DNA from: JAIBJN01 sp963811635
GTDB lineage: Bacteria > Actinomycetota > Thermoleophilia > Gaiellales > Gaiellaceae
Direction of reading: 5' to 3'
Assembly (NCBI GenBank): GCA_963811635.1
Contig: CAWESB010000002.1
Span: forward strand, 62,001 to 126,000
DNA: 64,000 bases
This document shows positions 34,456-43,728 of the stretch, piece after piece. Below the pieces are notes generated by a model. That model searched no databases. It worked only from the letters and a program-made list of their open reading frames with translations, and was not told the origin of the DNA. Made by a program: the position numbers and the translations under genes. Each line of letters opens with the position of its first letter. Within the stretch, counting starts at the first letter, position 1.

Positions 34456-35508
34456 GTGTTCGAAGTCTGGGGCGGATCCGATCCCTTCGCCGAGATCGAG
34501 GCCTACCTCGACGACGCGGGGTTCTTTGCACGCGACGACCACGTCGCCGACGTCTTCCTGGGCTACGGCAGCTCGCACACGCTCCGGCGCACGAGCTGGC
34601 CGGATCCGCCAGAGCCCTGCCGGCTGCCGCTGCTCGCCGCCCGCATCCACCCGCGTCGGGAACAACCGGCCGCGCCGGGCTCGTTCCGGATCGGTGACTG
34701 GCAACGCAGCTGGGACGACGAGGGCTACGCGGCCGCGATCGAGGCCGCCCAGGAGGCGATCGGCCGCGGCGACGTCTACCAGGTCAACCTCGTCCAGCAC
34801 CTGCGCGCCCCCTTCGAGGGCGATCCCGCGGGTCTCGCGCCCTGCCTCGCGCCGCTCCGCCCGCTCCACTCGCCTCCCCTAAGCGGGAACGGCTGGACGA
34901 TCGTCTCCGGCTCGCCCGAGCTCTTCCTCGGCCGCCGCGGCGACCGCGTCTGGACGAAGCCGATCAAGGGCACGCGGCCCGCCGGCGTCCGCGGCGAGCT
35001 GCGCGGCTCCGAGAAGGACGCCGCCGAGCACGTGATGATCGTCGACCTCGAGCGAAACGACCTCTCGCGGGTCTGCGAGCCGGGATCCGTCCGCTGGCCC
35101 GATCTGATGACAGAGCGCGAGCTCGCGGGCGTCACGCACATGGTCACGACGGTCGAGGGGCGGCTGCGCCCGGGCGTCGGGCTCGCCGAGCTCCTCAGGG
35201 CGGTCTTCCCGGGCGGATCGATCACCGGCGCGCCCAAGATCTCCGCCATCGATCACATCGCGGCGCTGGAGCCGGTCGGCCGCGGCGCCTCGATGGGAGC
35301 CCTGGGCCGGATCCATCCGAACGGCGACCTCGAGCTCGCGCTGACGATCCGGACGTTCGCGATCGCCGACGGAGAGATCCATCTCTGGGTCGGCGGCGGC
35401 ATCGTCTGGGACTCGGATCCGGGCGCCGAGATCGAGGAGTCCTGGGTCAAAGCGCGCCCTCTGCTCGCCGCCGTCGGCAGTCGAGTCGCCGATCCGGTCG
35501 CTACATGA
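34456..35508 (+). CDS. pabB: Aminodeoxychorismate synthase component I
   Basis: The 350-aa chorismate-utilising enzyme has GDVYQVNLVQ, KPIKGTRPAG (the ADC-synthase PIKGT motif with the nucleophile Lys), RNDLSRVCEPGSV and GSITGAPK. Coupling to pabC (ATGA overlap) gives the p-aminobenzoate branch of folate synthesis. GTG 34456 lies 6 nt after TAGCGT, leaderless. Confidence 0.95.
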   Translation: MFEVWGGSDPFAEIEAYLDDAGFFARDDHVADVFLGYGSSHTLRRTSWPDPPEPCRLPLLAARIHPRREQPAAPGSFRIGDWQRSWDDEGYAAAIEAAQEAIGRGDVYQVNLVQHLRAPFEGDPAGLAPCLAPLRPLHSPPLSGNGWTIVSGSPELFLGRRGDRVWTKPIKGTRPAGVRGELRGSEKDAAEHVMIVDLERNDLSRVCEPGSVRWPDLMTERELAGVTHMVTTVEGRLRPGVGLAELLRAVFPGGSITGAPKISAIDHIAALEPVGRGASMGALGRIHPNGDLELALTIRTFAIADGEIHLWVGGGIVWDSDPGAEIEESWVKARPLLAAVGSRVADPVAT

Positions 35509-36359
35509 CCGTCCTGGCCCTGGCGGTCGGCGGGCGGGGGCTCGTCGACCCGAACGAGCCTGTGCTCCACGCCGACGACGAGGCCTTCCTGCGCGGGCGG
35601 GCCGCGTTCGAGACGATCCGCGTCTACGGCGGTCGGCCTTTCCGGCTGGAAGATCACCTCGAGCGGCTCGCCGGCTCGGCTGAGCGCCTGGGCTTGCCCC
35701 CGGTGGACGCGGAGGGCTTCCGGGGGATCGTCCGGGAGGCCCTCGGCGCCGCCGGACAGCAGGAGGTCGTGCTCCGGCTCTATGTCACGCCCGGGCGGGA
35801 AGGAGGCGCCTACCCCACTGCTCTCGCCATGGTCTCGACGATTCCGCCCGACCTGGACCGGCGACGCGCCCGGGGGCTCCGGATGATCACGGTGCAGTTG
35901 GGCCTCGAGCCCGCCGTGCGGGCGGACGCGCCCTGGCTCCTCGGAGGCGTCAAATCGACGAGCTACGCCGTGAACATGGCGGCCGAGGCGGAGGCGCGCC
36001 GCCGGGACGCCGACGACGCGGTCTTCCTCGCCAACGGCCGCATCGTCCTCGAGGGGCCGGTCACGAACATCTGGTGGCGGACCGGCGAGGAGCTCTTCAC
36101 TCCCGGGCTCGAGCTCGGGATCCTCGCGGGCGTCACCCGAGCGACCCTGCTCGAGAGCGCCTCGGAGCTCGGCTACGTCGTGCGCGAGGGTGCGTACCCG
36201 GTCGAAGAGCTCGCGGCAGCCGACGAAGCCTTCAGCTCCTCATCGGTCCGCGAGGTGATGCCCGTCGTCGAGCTCGACGGCAGTCCGCTGGGCGACGGCC
36301 GCCCCGGCCCGGCGGCCGTCGGGCTCCAGGCCGCGCTTCGGAAGGCGGCGACCACGTGA
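35505..36359 (+). CDS. pabC: Class IV aminotransferase, aminodeoxychorismate lyase-like
   Basis: The 284-aa PLP enzyme has the PLP Lys in GGVKSTSYAVNM, GRAAFETIRVYGGRPFRLEDHLERL near the start, and SSVREVMPVVELDG near the end. It is immediately coupled to pabB, so ADC lyase is the best call. A branched-chain or D-amino acid aminotransferase cannot be excluded from sequence alone. Confidence 0.88.
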   Translation: MTVLALAVGGRGLVDPNEPVLHADDEAFLRGRAAFETIRVYGGRPFRLEDHLERLAGSAERLGLPPVDAEGFRGIVREALGAAGQQEVVLRLYVTPGREGGAYPTALAMVSTIPPDLDRRRARGLRMITVQLGLEPAVRADAPWLLGGVKSTSYAVNMAAEAEARRRDADDAVFLANGRIVLEGPVTNIWWRTGEELFTPGLELGILAGVTRATLLESASELGYVVREGAYPVEELAAADEAFSSSSVREVMPVVELDGSPLGDGRPGPAAVGLQAALRKAATT

Positions 36360-37102
36360 GGATCCGCATCGTCACGTGCGCCGAGCGACCGGATCTGTGG
36401 GAGCGCTCCTACAACCAGATCACAGGTGTGTGGCCGAAGTACAACGAGCAGGGAGACGTGCTGACGGAGCACTGGAGCCGGCTCGACGAAGACTTCCGCG
36501 ACTTCCAGTTCATCCTCTACGACGAGGAGCACGACCTCGCGCTCGCGCACGGTCACTCGATCCCGTTCTTCTGGGACGGCACCGTCGCCGGCCTCCCGGC
36601 CGGGATCGACGCCGTCATGGCGGGCGGGATGCAACTCTTCGACGAAGGCGAGAAGCCGAACACGCTCTCCGCGCTCGCGATCGAGATCCCGCCCGACCAC
36701 CAGGGCAGCGGGCACTCGCGGACGATGATCGGCGGCATGCGCGACATCGCCGCGAGGCACGGCTTCGAGAACCTCGTGGCGCCGCTGCGACCCACCTGGA
36801 AGGAGCGGTACCCGCTGACGCCCATCGACCGCTACGCGGCCTGGACGCGCGGCGACGGCCTCCCGTTCGACCCCTGGATCCGGCTGCACGTACGGCTTGG
36901 CGCCGAGATCCTGCAACCGGTGCAGCGCTCCCTCCGCATCACGGGCACCGTGGGCGAGTGGGAGGAGTGGACCGACACGCCGTTCCCGGAGAGCGGCACC
37001 TACGTCTTCCCGCGCTCCCTTGCGACGCTCGACGTCGATCGCGAGGCCGATCTCGGCTCGTACTGGGAGCCGAACGTCTGGGTGCGCCACCGCGTAGGCT
37101 GA
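36356..37102 (+). CDS. GNAT-like N-acetyltransferase
   Basis: The 248-aa protein contains a GNAT-type A motif (SALAIEIPPDHQGSGHSRTMI) in the middle and an RYPLTPIDRYAAW segment typical of a GNAT subgroup seen near biosynthetic genes. GTG 36356 overlaps the pabC stop. Substrate is unknown. Confidence 0.7.
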   Translation: MRIRIVTCAERPDLWERSYNQITGVWPKYNEQGDVLTEHWSRLDEDFRDFQFILYDEEHDLALAHGHSIPFFWDGTVAGLPAGIDAVMAGGMQLFDEGEKPNTLSALAIEIPPDHQGSGHSRTMIGGMRDIAARHGFENLVAPLRPTWKERYPLTPIDRYAAWTRGDGLPFDPWIRLHVRLGAEILQPVQRSLRITGTVGEWEEWTDTPFPESGTYVFPRSLATLDVDREADLGSYWEPNVWVRHRVG

Positions 37103-37106
37103 GCGC

Positions 37107-37850
37107 ATGCGGGTCCTCTCGATCGTCCATCAGACCGATGCCGCCGCGGGCGTCTTCGCCGCTGCCGTCGTCGACGCCGGGCACGAGCATGACGAATGGC
37201 TCATCTCCGAGGTCGCCCAGCCGCCTGCTCCGATCGAGAGCTACGGTGCCGTCCTCGTCTTCGGCGGCGCGATGCACGTCGACCAGGAAGAACGACACGC
37301 CTGGCTCGCCGACGAGCACCGCCTCCTCCAGGACCTGGTCGCCGGCGAGGTTCCGGTGATGGGCGTCTGCCTCGGCGGCCAGCTCCTGGCCAAGGCGCTG
37401 GGTGGGAAGGTCCGACGGCTGCCGAGCCCCGAGATCGGCTGGGCCGACGTCGATCTGACGCCCGAGGCGAAGGACGATCCGGTCTTCGGCGGCCTTCCCG
37501 AGCGCTTCACGTCGTACCAGTGGCACCTCTATCACTTCGAGCTCCCCGAGGGCGCTGTGCCGCTCGCGCGGAACGAGCGCTGCCTCCAAGCCTTCCGTGC
37601 CGGCCGGGCCGCCTGGGGGATCCAGTTCCACGCCGAGATCACGCACGAAGACGCCGTGGACTGGGCGCGTTCCTTCGATCCTGCGGAGGACGGGCCGGTC
37701 GACGTTCCGCGCCTGCTGGGTCAGACCGAGGAGCTGATCGCCGGGTGGAACGACTTCGGGCGCGAGTTGTGCGGGCGGTTCCTGGCGGCGGCGGAAACTA
37801 GTCAGCCGGCGGCCGGCGCGACCACTCGTGCCACGAGCCCTCGTAGTTGA
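37107..37850 (+). CDS. Class I glutamine amidotransferase (GuaA-like GATase)
   Basis: The 247-aa stand-alone amidotransferase has the nucleophile in PVMGVCLGGQLLAKA (Cys near 90) and the His/Glu in IQFHAEI. A synthetase domain is lacking, so it may hydrolyse gamma-glutamyl amides or serve an unlinked partner; it is not a PabA by motif. ATG 37107 is 6 nt after TAGGCT. Its last 53 nt overlap the convergent rhodanese gene. Confidence 0.85.
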   Translation: MRVLSIVHQTDAAAGVFAAAVVDAGHEHDEWLISEVAQPPAPIESYGAVLVFGGAMHVDQEERHAWLADEHRLLQDLVAGEVPVMGVCLGGQLLAKALGGKVRRLPSPEIGWADVDLTPEAKDDPVFGGLPERFTSYQWHLYHFELPEGAVPLARNERCLQAFRAGRAAWGIQFHAEITHEDAVDWARSFDPAEDGPVDVPRLLGQTEELIAGWNDFGRELCGRFLAAAETSQPAAGATTRATSPRS

Positions 37851-38154
37851 CCGCGTCGACGCCGGCCGCGCGTAGGAGCGCGGCGGCGATCTCCGATCGC
37901 TGCCCGGAGTGGCAGTAGGCGACCACCCGCTTGCCCTCCGGGATCCCGCGCTCCTCCAGGAAGCGCCGCACCATGGCCGGGTCGCCGCCGGCGGCGTAGA
38001 GCTCGTTCACGTCGAGGTGGGCCGCGCCCGGGATGTGCCCCTGGGCCGGGTCGCACGGATAGCCTCCCGATCCCTCGTACTCCTCTTGCGAGCGGACGTC
38101 GAGGAGGGCGATCTCGCCCCGCTCCAGCAGGCCGGCGAGCTCGTCGCCGGTCAC
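37798..38154 (-). CDS. Rhodanese domain protein
   Basis: The 118-aa single-domain sulfurtransferase has the active-site loop YCHSGQRSEIAA (catalytic Cys near 80) and LLDVRSQEEYEGSG. GTG 38154 overlaps the hydrolase stop (GTGA). It could act in thiosulfate or persulfide transfer. Confidence 0.92.
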   Translation of the reverse strand: MTGDELAGLLERGEIALLDVRSQEEYEGSGGYPCDPAQGHIPGAAHLDVNELYAAGGDPAMVRRFLEERGIPEGKRVVAYCHSGQRSEIAAALLRAAGVDAVNYEGSWHEWSRRPPAD

Positions 38155-38864
38155 GGCGCGGCCTCCGCCAGGAAGCCGACGATCTCGGCGGCCACCGCCT
38201 CGGGCTGCTCGAGGGCCACGAGGTGGCCGGCGCCGGCGAGGCGCGCAAGCCGGGCGTTCGGCAGGCCCGCGACCATCGCCTCGGCGTCCGCCGGCGGCGT
38301 CAGCCGGTCGTTCTCGCCGACGACAACGAGGACCGGAACGTCGATCGTCGCCAGCGTCGGGCGCGAGTCCTCGCGGTCGCGGATCGTCTCCTGGCTCGCG
38401 ACCAGGCCGGTGATCGGCTGCCGGAGCGCGAGCCCCCGCGCCCGGGAGGCCACGGCCGGGTCGACGTCCTCGGCGAACACCTTCGGGGCGAAGTCGTCCC
38501 AGAACGGCTCGCGCCCCGCCTCCCCGAGGAGCCGGATCGAGTCGTCCCGCGCGAGTCGCTGCTCGGCCGTGTCAGGCGTGGCCCGCGTCCCGATCAATGC
38601 CAGAGCGGCGATCCGCTCAGCTGCCTGCCGCCAGAGCTCGAAGGAGAGATAGCCGCCCATCGAGGAGCCGACCGGAACGAAGTCACCGTCGACCAGGCCG
38701 AGCACGCGGCCCGCCCAGGCCCCGAAGCCGAGCTCGGGCTCCGGCCCGGGCAGGTCGGGGGCGAGCACCTCGTAACCGGCCCCCTCGACCGAGGCGCGGA
38801 TCCCGTCCCACATGCCGGAGTCGAGCGGGAACGCGTGGAGGAGGACGACGGTCGGACGGGCCAC
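38151..38864 (-). CDS. Alpha/beta hydrolase
   Basis: The 237-aa enzyme has the oxyanion HAFPLDSGMWD, nucleophile elbow GSSMGGYLSFELW, acid in GENDRLTPP and His in GAGHLVALEQPE. GTG 38864 follows TAGCAT by 9 nt. The substrate is unknown, but the size and motifs fit esterase/BioH-like enzymes. Confidence 0.9.
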   Translation of the reverse strand: MARPTVVLLHAFPLDSGMWDGIRASVEGAGYEVLAPDLPGPEPELGFGAWAGRVLGLVDGDFVPVGSSMGGYLSFELWRQAAERIAALALIGTRATPDTAEQRLARDDSIRLLGEAGREPFWDDFAPKVFAEDVDPAVASRARGLALRQPITGLVASQETIRDREDSRPTLATIDVPVLVVVGENDRLTPPADAEAMVAGLPNARLARLAGAGHLVALEQPEAVAAEIVGFLAEAAP

Positions 38865-38873
38865 GGCGGTGCG

Positions 38874-38883
38874 ATGCTACCCG
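38874..38883. promoter_or_regulatory. Symmetric bidirectional -10 (ATGCTACCCG)
   Basis: Leftward TAGCAT (38879-38874) serves the hydrolase, 9 nt to GTG. Rightward TACCCG (38878-38883) lies 4 nt before ATG 38888, which is short for a leaderless start. The two share the TA. Confidence 0.4.
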
Positions 38884-38887
38884 CCGT

Positions 38888-40315
38888 ATGGCGTTCCAGC
38901 TCGCCCCGCCGCGCCCACCCGCTGTCGCCGAGCGGGCGATGGTCGCGACGAGCCAGCCGCTCGCAACGCGCGCCGGTCTCCGGGCGCTCGAGCGAGGAGG
39001 GAACGCCGCCGACGCCGTCCTGGCCGCGGCCGCGACCCTGTGCGTCACCGAGCCCATGTCCACCGGCATCGGCGGCGACGCGTTCGCGCTCGTCTGGGAC
39101 GGGAGCCGCCTGTACGGGCTCGACGCCGCGGGCCCGGCCCCGCTCGGCGCCGACGCTCTGGAGCCCGTCGCGGACAGCGGCCCGCGGTCGGTGACCGTGC
39201 CGGGCGCGGTCGGTGGCTGGGCCGTGCTCGCCGGGCGGTTCGGGCGGCTGGACCTCGACGCCCTCCTCGAGGACGCAATAGCCGCCGCGGAAGACGGCTT
39301 CGCGGTCGAGCCGATCACGGCGGCGGCCTGGGTAGGCGGCCCGGGCGAGCTCGCCGCAGCTCCGGGCGCGGGCGAACGCATGCGCCTGCCCGAGCTGGGC
39401 GCGACCCTGCGGCGGATCGCGTCCGAGGGGCCCGACGCCCTCTACCAGGGCGAGATCGCGGCGGCGATCGCCTCGTGCACCTGGCTCGGCGAGGCCGATC
39501 TCGCCGGCTACGAGCCGCGCTGGGTCGAGCCCCTCTCCGTCGACTACCGCGGCGTCACCGTCTGCGGCCTGCCGCCGCCGACCCAGGGCATCGCCGCGCT
39601 CGAAGGGCTCGGGCTGCTCGAGCTCGGCCGGCCGACCTTCCAGAGCCGGGTGGAGAGCGTCCGGCTCGCCCTGGAGGACGCATTCGAGCGGGTCCGGGAC
39701 GGCGCCGACGTCGGCGACCTGCTCGACCCAGGCTTCCTGGCCCGCCGCCGCGAGGACGCCGCGGGTGCCGTTCGGGAGGCGGCCGGCGGCACGGTCTACC
39801 TCTGCGCGGTCGACGGCGACGGCATGGCGGTCTCCTTCATCCAGAGCCTGTTCGAGGGCTTCGGCAGCGGCATCGCCGCGCCGGGGACCGGCATCGTCCT
39901 CCAGAACCGCGGCGCCTGCTTCGCGGTCTCGGGCGCCGTCGAGCCCGGCCGCCGGCCCTACCACACGATCATCCCGGGGATGCTCCTGCGGGACGGCGGC
40001 CTGCTGGGCCCGTTCGGCGTCATGGGCGGCTTCATCCAGGCCCAGGCGCACCTCCAGCTGGTATCCGCGCTCGTGGACGACGGCCTCGACCCGCAGGCCG
40101 CGCTCGACCGGCCGCGGTTCCGCGTCGACGGCGACGCCGTCCTCCTCGAGCAGGGCCTCTGGGATCAGGCCCCGTCGGTCGAGGCGCTCGGCCTGCGGCC
40201 GCTCACCAGCAGTGACTTCACCCGCTTCGGCGGCGGCCAGGTGATCCTGCGAAACGACGGCGCCCTCGTCGGCGGCTCCGACCGGCGAAAGGACGGCTTC
40301 GCGGGCGGGATCTGA
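38888..40315 (+). CDS. ggt: Gamma-glutamyltransferase family protein
   Basis: The 475-aa Ntn-hydrolase has GGNAADAVLAAAATLCVTEPMSTGIGGDAF near the start. The small-subunit start is probably the Thr in AGGTVYLCAVDGDGMAVSFIQS, which aligns with the TTH nucleophile region although the His is replaced. There is no signal peptide, so it would be cytosolic. Its role is glutathione or gamma-glutamyl peptide use. The acid/amide specificity is open. Confidence 0.85.
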   Translation: MAFQLAPPRPPAVAERAMVATSQPLATRAGLRALERGGNAADAVLAAAATLCVTEPMSTGIGGDAFALVWDGSRLYGLDAAGPAPLGADALEPVADSGPRSVTVPGAVGGWAVLAGRFGRLDLDALLEDAIAAAEDGFAVEPITAAAWVGGPGELAAAPGAGERMRLPELGATLRRIASEGPDALYQGEIAAAIASCTWLGEADLAGYEPRWVEPLSVDYRGVTVCGLPPPTQGIAALEGLGLLELGRPTFQSRVESVRLALEDAFERVRDGADVGDLLDPGFLARRREDAAGAVREAAGGTVYLCAVDGDGMAVSFIQSLFEGFGSGIAAPGTGIVLQNRGACFAVSGAVEPGRRPYHTIIPGMLLRDGGLLGPFGVMGGFIQAQAHLQLVSALVDDGLDPQAALDRPRFRVDGDAVLLEQGLWDQAPSVEALGLRPLTSSDFTRFGGGQVILRNDGALVGGSDRRKDGFAGGI

Positions 40316-40321
40316 GCCGGG

Positions 40322-41092
40322 CTAGACGCGCGGGAGAGCGATGGCGTCCTCGCGCTCCTCGGCGTCCGCGTAGCCGAAGGCACCCTGCGGGATCCCGAAA
40401 AGGCGGGCCAGCTCGGCGAGGAGCTCGCGGCCGGGACGCAGCTCCTCGGCCGACTTCCCGGTGCGGGCGATGGCGCGGACGGCGTCGGTGTCGGCCCCGG
40501 TGAGGCGCGCCATCAGTCTCGGGTTGGAGCCGAGCGCGATCACCTCGCCGGGCGGCAGCGGCCCGTAGTGCTCGGGAACGGAGAGGTACTCGTCGACCAC
40601 ACGCCCCCGCTCGAGGGCCACGTAGCGGACGACGCTGCCCTGCTCGAGCCCCATCGAGATCACGAACGCGCCCATGCGGTCGGAGATCTCCCGCGCGAGG
40701 CGGCGGAGCATCTCGGGCTCGCGGTCGGTCAGCTCGTCGTAGGCCGACGTCCACCCGTCATTGGGCGGGAGCACGACGCTGCCCTGGGAGCCGCCCGGGA
40801 GCCGCGGAACGAACTGCCGCACGGCGCGCACCACGGCGTCGACGTCGTCCGTCTGCACGTGAATCGAGCCGAAGGACGGCTCCGTCTGGGCGCCGAGGTG
40901 CTCCTCCAGCGCCGAGATCGGCGCCTCCAGCACCCGCGAGATCTCCGTGAACCCGGCCCGGATCCAGGCGTCCCCGTCCTCGTGGGTCGTTTCGATCTCG
41001 ATCGTCTCGGCGCCCGCGGCGCGCGCCTCTTCGATCAGGAGGCGCACGACGTCTTCGGTCGGCGCGCCCGCGACATTGGCTTCGTACGCCAT
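40322..41092 (-). CDS. Conserved-looking protein of unknown function
   Basis: The 256-aa soluble protein begins with a stretch like the end of a GNAT fold (TIEIETTHEDGDAWIRAGFTEISRV). A middle beta/alpha part (SIHVQTDDVDAVVRAVRQFVP; DGWTSAYDELTDREPEMLRRL; GSVVRYVALERGRVVDEYLSVPEHYG) and a C-terminal helical segment (ELRPGRELLAELARLFGIP) follow. ATG overlaps the alkA stop (TGATG), so it is in that operon. I recognise no enzyme motif. Confidence 0.7.
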   Translation of the reverse strand: MAYEANVAGAPTEDVVRLLIEEARAAGAETIEIETTHEDGDAWIRAGFTEISRVLEAPISALEEHLGAQTEPSFGSIHVQTDDVDAVVRAVRQFVPRLPGGSQGSVVLPPNDGWTSAYDELTDREPEMLRRLAREISDRMGAFVISMGLEQGSVVRYVALERGRVVDEYLSVPEHYGPLPPGEVIALGSNPRLMARLTGADTDAVRAIARTGKSAEELRPGRELLAELARLFGIPQGAFGYADAEEREDAIALPRV

Positions 41093-41890
41093 CAGCCGTG
41101 AACCCTATGGGCCACGAGCAGGTAGTGCGCCGCCAGGTTGGCAAAGCCGGAAAAGCCCACGCCGAGCGCGCGCACGTCGGTCTCGTCGCCGTAGAAGCGG
41201 AACACCGCCTTGCGGAGCGCGAGGTCGCCGGCCGGCCATGCCTCGGGACGCCCGAGGTGGCGGGCGAGGAACCAGTCCGCCGTCCACTCGCCGATTCCGG
41301 GAAGGGCGACGAGCGCGTCCTTCACCTCGTCGTCGGAAAGGAGCGCGAGCGCGTCGAGATCGAGGTCGGCCCGGGCGAGGCCGACGACGTACTCGGCCTT
41401 CCGGCGTGAGAACCCGACGGCGACGAGCTCCTCCGGCGGCGCCACGGCGAGCCGCTCCCGCGTCGGGAAGGCGTAGGCGACGTCGTGACGCACGCCGAAG
41501 GTTTCGATCAGCCGGTTACGGATGCTGAACGCCGCGCGGACGGAGATCTGCTGCGCGGTGATCGAGGTGACGAGGGTCTCGAACGGGTCCGGGACGAGCG
41601 GCGGCCGGAACCCGCGCAGCGAGGGGCACGATCTCCGCCAGGACCGGGTCGGTGGTCGCGAACGCCGCGAAGGCGTCGAGATCGAAGGGCGCCCCGAGGT
41701 AGTGCCGCACCTGCTCGGCCAGCTCCGGCGCGCCGCCCTCGACTGCGACGCCACCCGGCGCAGGCTCGATCCGCACCTCCACCCCGTCGAGCACCCGGTG
41801 GAGGCCGTCTTCGTGCCACAGGTTCGCCAGGTCGAGCCCGAACGCGCGATACCGCTCGGTCGAGAGCCCGAAGTCGAAGGGCTCAGGAAG
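41092..41890 (-). CDS. alkA: DNA-3-methyladenine glycosylase (AlkA-like), frameshifted
   Basis: The N-terminal AlkA_N-like part (PEPFDFGLSTERYRAFGLDLANLWHE) and the HhH-GPD domain (DPFETLVTSITAQQISVRAAF; ALPGIGEWTADWFLARHLG with the catalytic Asp) are in different frames. They join if one base is removed from GGGG at 41623-41626 (plus strand). No canonical start is seen; the reading begins around CTT 41890, inside the end of the HAD gene. It removes alkylated bases. Either the sequence is in error or the gene is newly broken. Confidence 0.8.
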
Positions 41891-42521
41891 CGAGACTGCG
41901 TGCGATGGAATGGAAGTCCTCGAAGCGCTCGAAGGGGACGCCCCGCTCCTCGAGGTAGCTCGCGAGCCCCCGCCGCGCGAAGACGAGGTCGGCCGACTCC
42001 GCGGCGCACCGGTCCGAGTAGCCGTCGCCGACGTAGACGAGCTCGGTGCCGTCGGCAAGCGCGGCCGCGGTGGAGCGTTTGCACGGCTGCCCGCACACGT
42101 CGCAGACCTCCGAGACGCGGAAGCGGACCTTCCAGCCGTCGGGATCCGGGTCGACCGTGTTGGAGAGCAGCTCGACCCCTGTCAGCCCCTCGCGCTCGAG
42201 GACGGGCTCGATCAGCTCGCGGAAGCCGGACGAGACGATGACGAAGCGCCAGCCGCGCTCGTGCGCGAGGTCGACGACGTCACGGAAGCCGGGCCGGACG
42301 CGGACGTTGTCGAGCACCCACCGCCGAACCTCGTCGAGCGGCGCCCGCACCGGCTCGAACTCGCGGCGGATGACCTCGTTGAGCGAGAGCGAGTGGTCGT
42401 CGAGGCCCTCGTCCACCTCCCGGTAGACCTCCTCGTCCCCGAAGGTCAGGGCGATCGCGTCCAGGAGGTCCTGCTCGGTGATCGTGCCGTCAAAGTCGAC
42501 GACGAGGGTCCGCCCGCTCAA
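41883..42521 (-). CDS. HAD-IB family phosphatase (MtnX/SerB-like)
   Basis: The 212-aa enzyme has motif I LVVDFDGTITEQD, motif II FVIVSSGFRE and motif IV YVGDGYSDRCAAESAD. A Cys pair region (VCDVCGQPCKR) may bind metal. TTG 42521 overlaps the hmgA stop (TTGA), so it is translationally coupled to homogentisate dioxygenase; the substrate link is unexplained. Confidence 0.88.
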   Translation of the reverse strand: MSGRTLVVDFDGTITEQDLLDAIALTFGDEEVYREVDEGLDDHSLSLNEVIRREFEPVRAPLDEVRRWVLDNVRVRPGFRDVVDLAHERGWRFVIVSSGFRELIEPVLEREGLTGVELLSNTVDPDPDGWKVRFRVSEVCDVCGQPCKRSTAAALADGTELVYVGDGYSDRCAAESADLVFARRGLASYLEERGVPFERFEDFHSIARSLAS

Positions 42522-43720
42522 AAGTGCGACGTCACCCCTGCCGGATCCTGGTCGGCCGTCCCGGCCTCGGGGGCCTCGAACCACGAGTACGCGTAGCTGG
42601 GATCGTCCAGCCCGCGGGCGAGCGCGCTCAGCCGCAGGGGGTGGAACGTGTCGCACATGACGGCGTACTCGTGGGTCTCGGTCATGCCGATCGACTTCTC
42701 GGCGAGCCCCGGGTGCGGACCGTGCGGGATCCCGGACGGATGGAGCGTGACCGAGCCGATCTCGATGCCCTTGCGCGAGGAGAAGTTCCCGTCCACGTAA
42801 TAGATCATCTCCTCGCTGTTCAAGTTGGAGTGGTGATACGGGATCGGGATCGCCTCGGGGTCGAAGTCGAGCTTGCGCGGACAGAACGAGCAGATGACGA
42901 AGTTGCGCCCCTGAAAGGTCTGGTGAGACGGAGGCGGCATGTGGATCCGGCCGGTGATCGGCTCGAAGTCCCTGATGTTGAACGTCCACGGGTAGACGTA
43001 GCCGTCCCAGCCCACGACGTCGAAGGGGTGGTAGTCGAGGACGTAGGTCTGGATCCCGTCCTTGATCCGGAGCTTGACGACGTGCTCGCCGCGGTCCGAG
43101 TGCGTCTTCAGCTCGACCGGCGGGTGGAGGTCGCGGTGGTAGTAGGGCGCGTGCTCGAGCAGCTGTCCGTACTCGTTGCGGTAGCGCCGGGGGATCTCGA
43201 TCAGGCCGGGCGACGTGAAGACGACGTGCCGCTGCTCGCCCTCCGGCGCGAAGCGGTAGGTCGTCCCGCGCGGGATGACGACGTAGTCGCCCTCCTTGTA
43301 CGGGAGGTCGCCGAAGATGGACTCCAGCGTGCCGCTGCCCTCGTGGACGAACACGACCTCGTCGCCCTCGCCGTTGCGGTAGAAGAACTCCATCGGCTCG
43401 GTCGGGCGGCAGAGGGCGATCTCGACGTCGTCGTTCCACATGAGCAGGCGCCGGCCGCCGATCGCGTCGCCGCCGGGATCGACCTCGTGCGTGCGCAGGT
43501 GGCGGTGGGCATGGCCGTCCGGCACCCACTCCTCGCGCTCGATCGGCTCGAAGGCCGCGACCTCCTGGACCCGGCAGGGCGAGTGCAGGTGGTAGAGGAT
43601 CGACTCGTTGCCGGAGAACCCCTCGAGACCCATGACCTCCTCGGTCAGGAGGGTCCCGTTCTCGCGGAACTGGATGTGGCGCTTGCGCGGAAGGCGGCCG
43701 AGGCTGACGTAGGAGGACAC
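42518..43720 (-). CDS. hmgA: Homogentisate 1,2-dioxygenase
   Basis: The 400-aa iron enzyme opens the homogentisate ring. It has the cupin-type core (VVFVHEGSGTLES; HPSGIPHGPHPGLAEKS with the ligand His and Glu region; ETHEYAVMCDTF). It is of the shorter bacterial type. GTG 43720 is 8 nt after the hppD stop. Confidence 0.94.
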   Translation of the reverse strand: MSSYVSLGRLPRKRHIQFRENGTLLTEEVMGLEGFSGNESILYHLHSPCRVQEVAAFEPIEREEWVPDGHAHRHLRTHEVDPGGDAIGGRRLLMWNDDVEIALCRPTEPMEFFYRNGEGDEVVFVHEGSGTLESIFGDLPYKEGDYVVIPRGTTYRFAPEGEQRHVVFTSPGLIEIPRRYRNEYGQLLEHAPYYHRDLHPPVELKTHSDRGEHVVKLRIKDGIQTYVLDYHPFDVVGWDGYVYPWTFNIRDFEPITGRIHMPPPSHQTFQGRNFVICSFCPRKLDFDPEAIPIPYHHSNLNSEEMIYYVDGNFSSRKGIEIGSVTLHPSGIPHGPHPGLAEKSIGMTETHEYAVMCDTFHPLRLSALARGLDDPSYAYSWFEAPEAGTADQDPAGVTSHF

Positions 43721-43728
43721 GCCGCGCC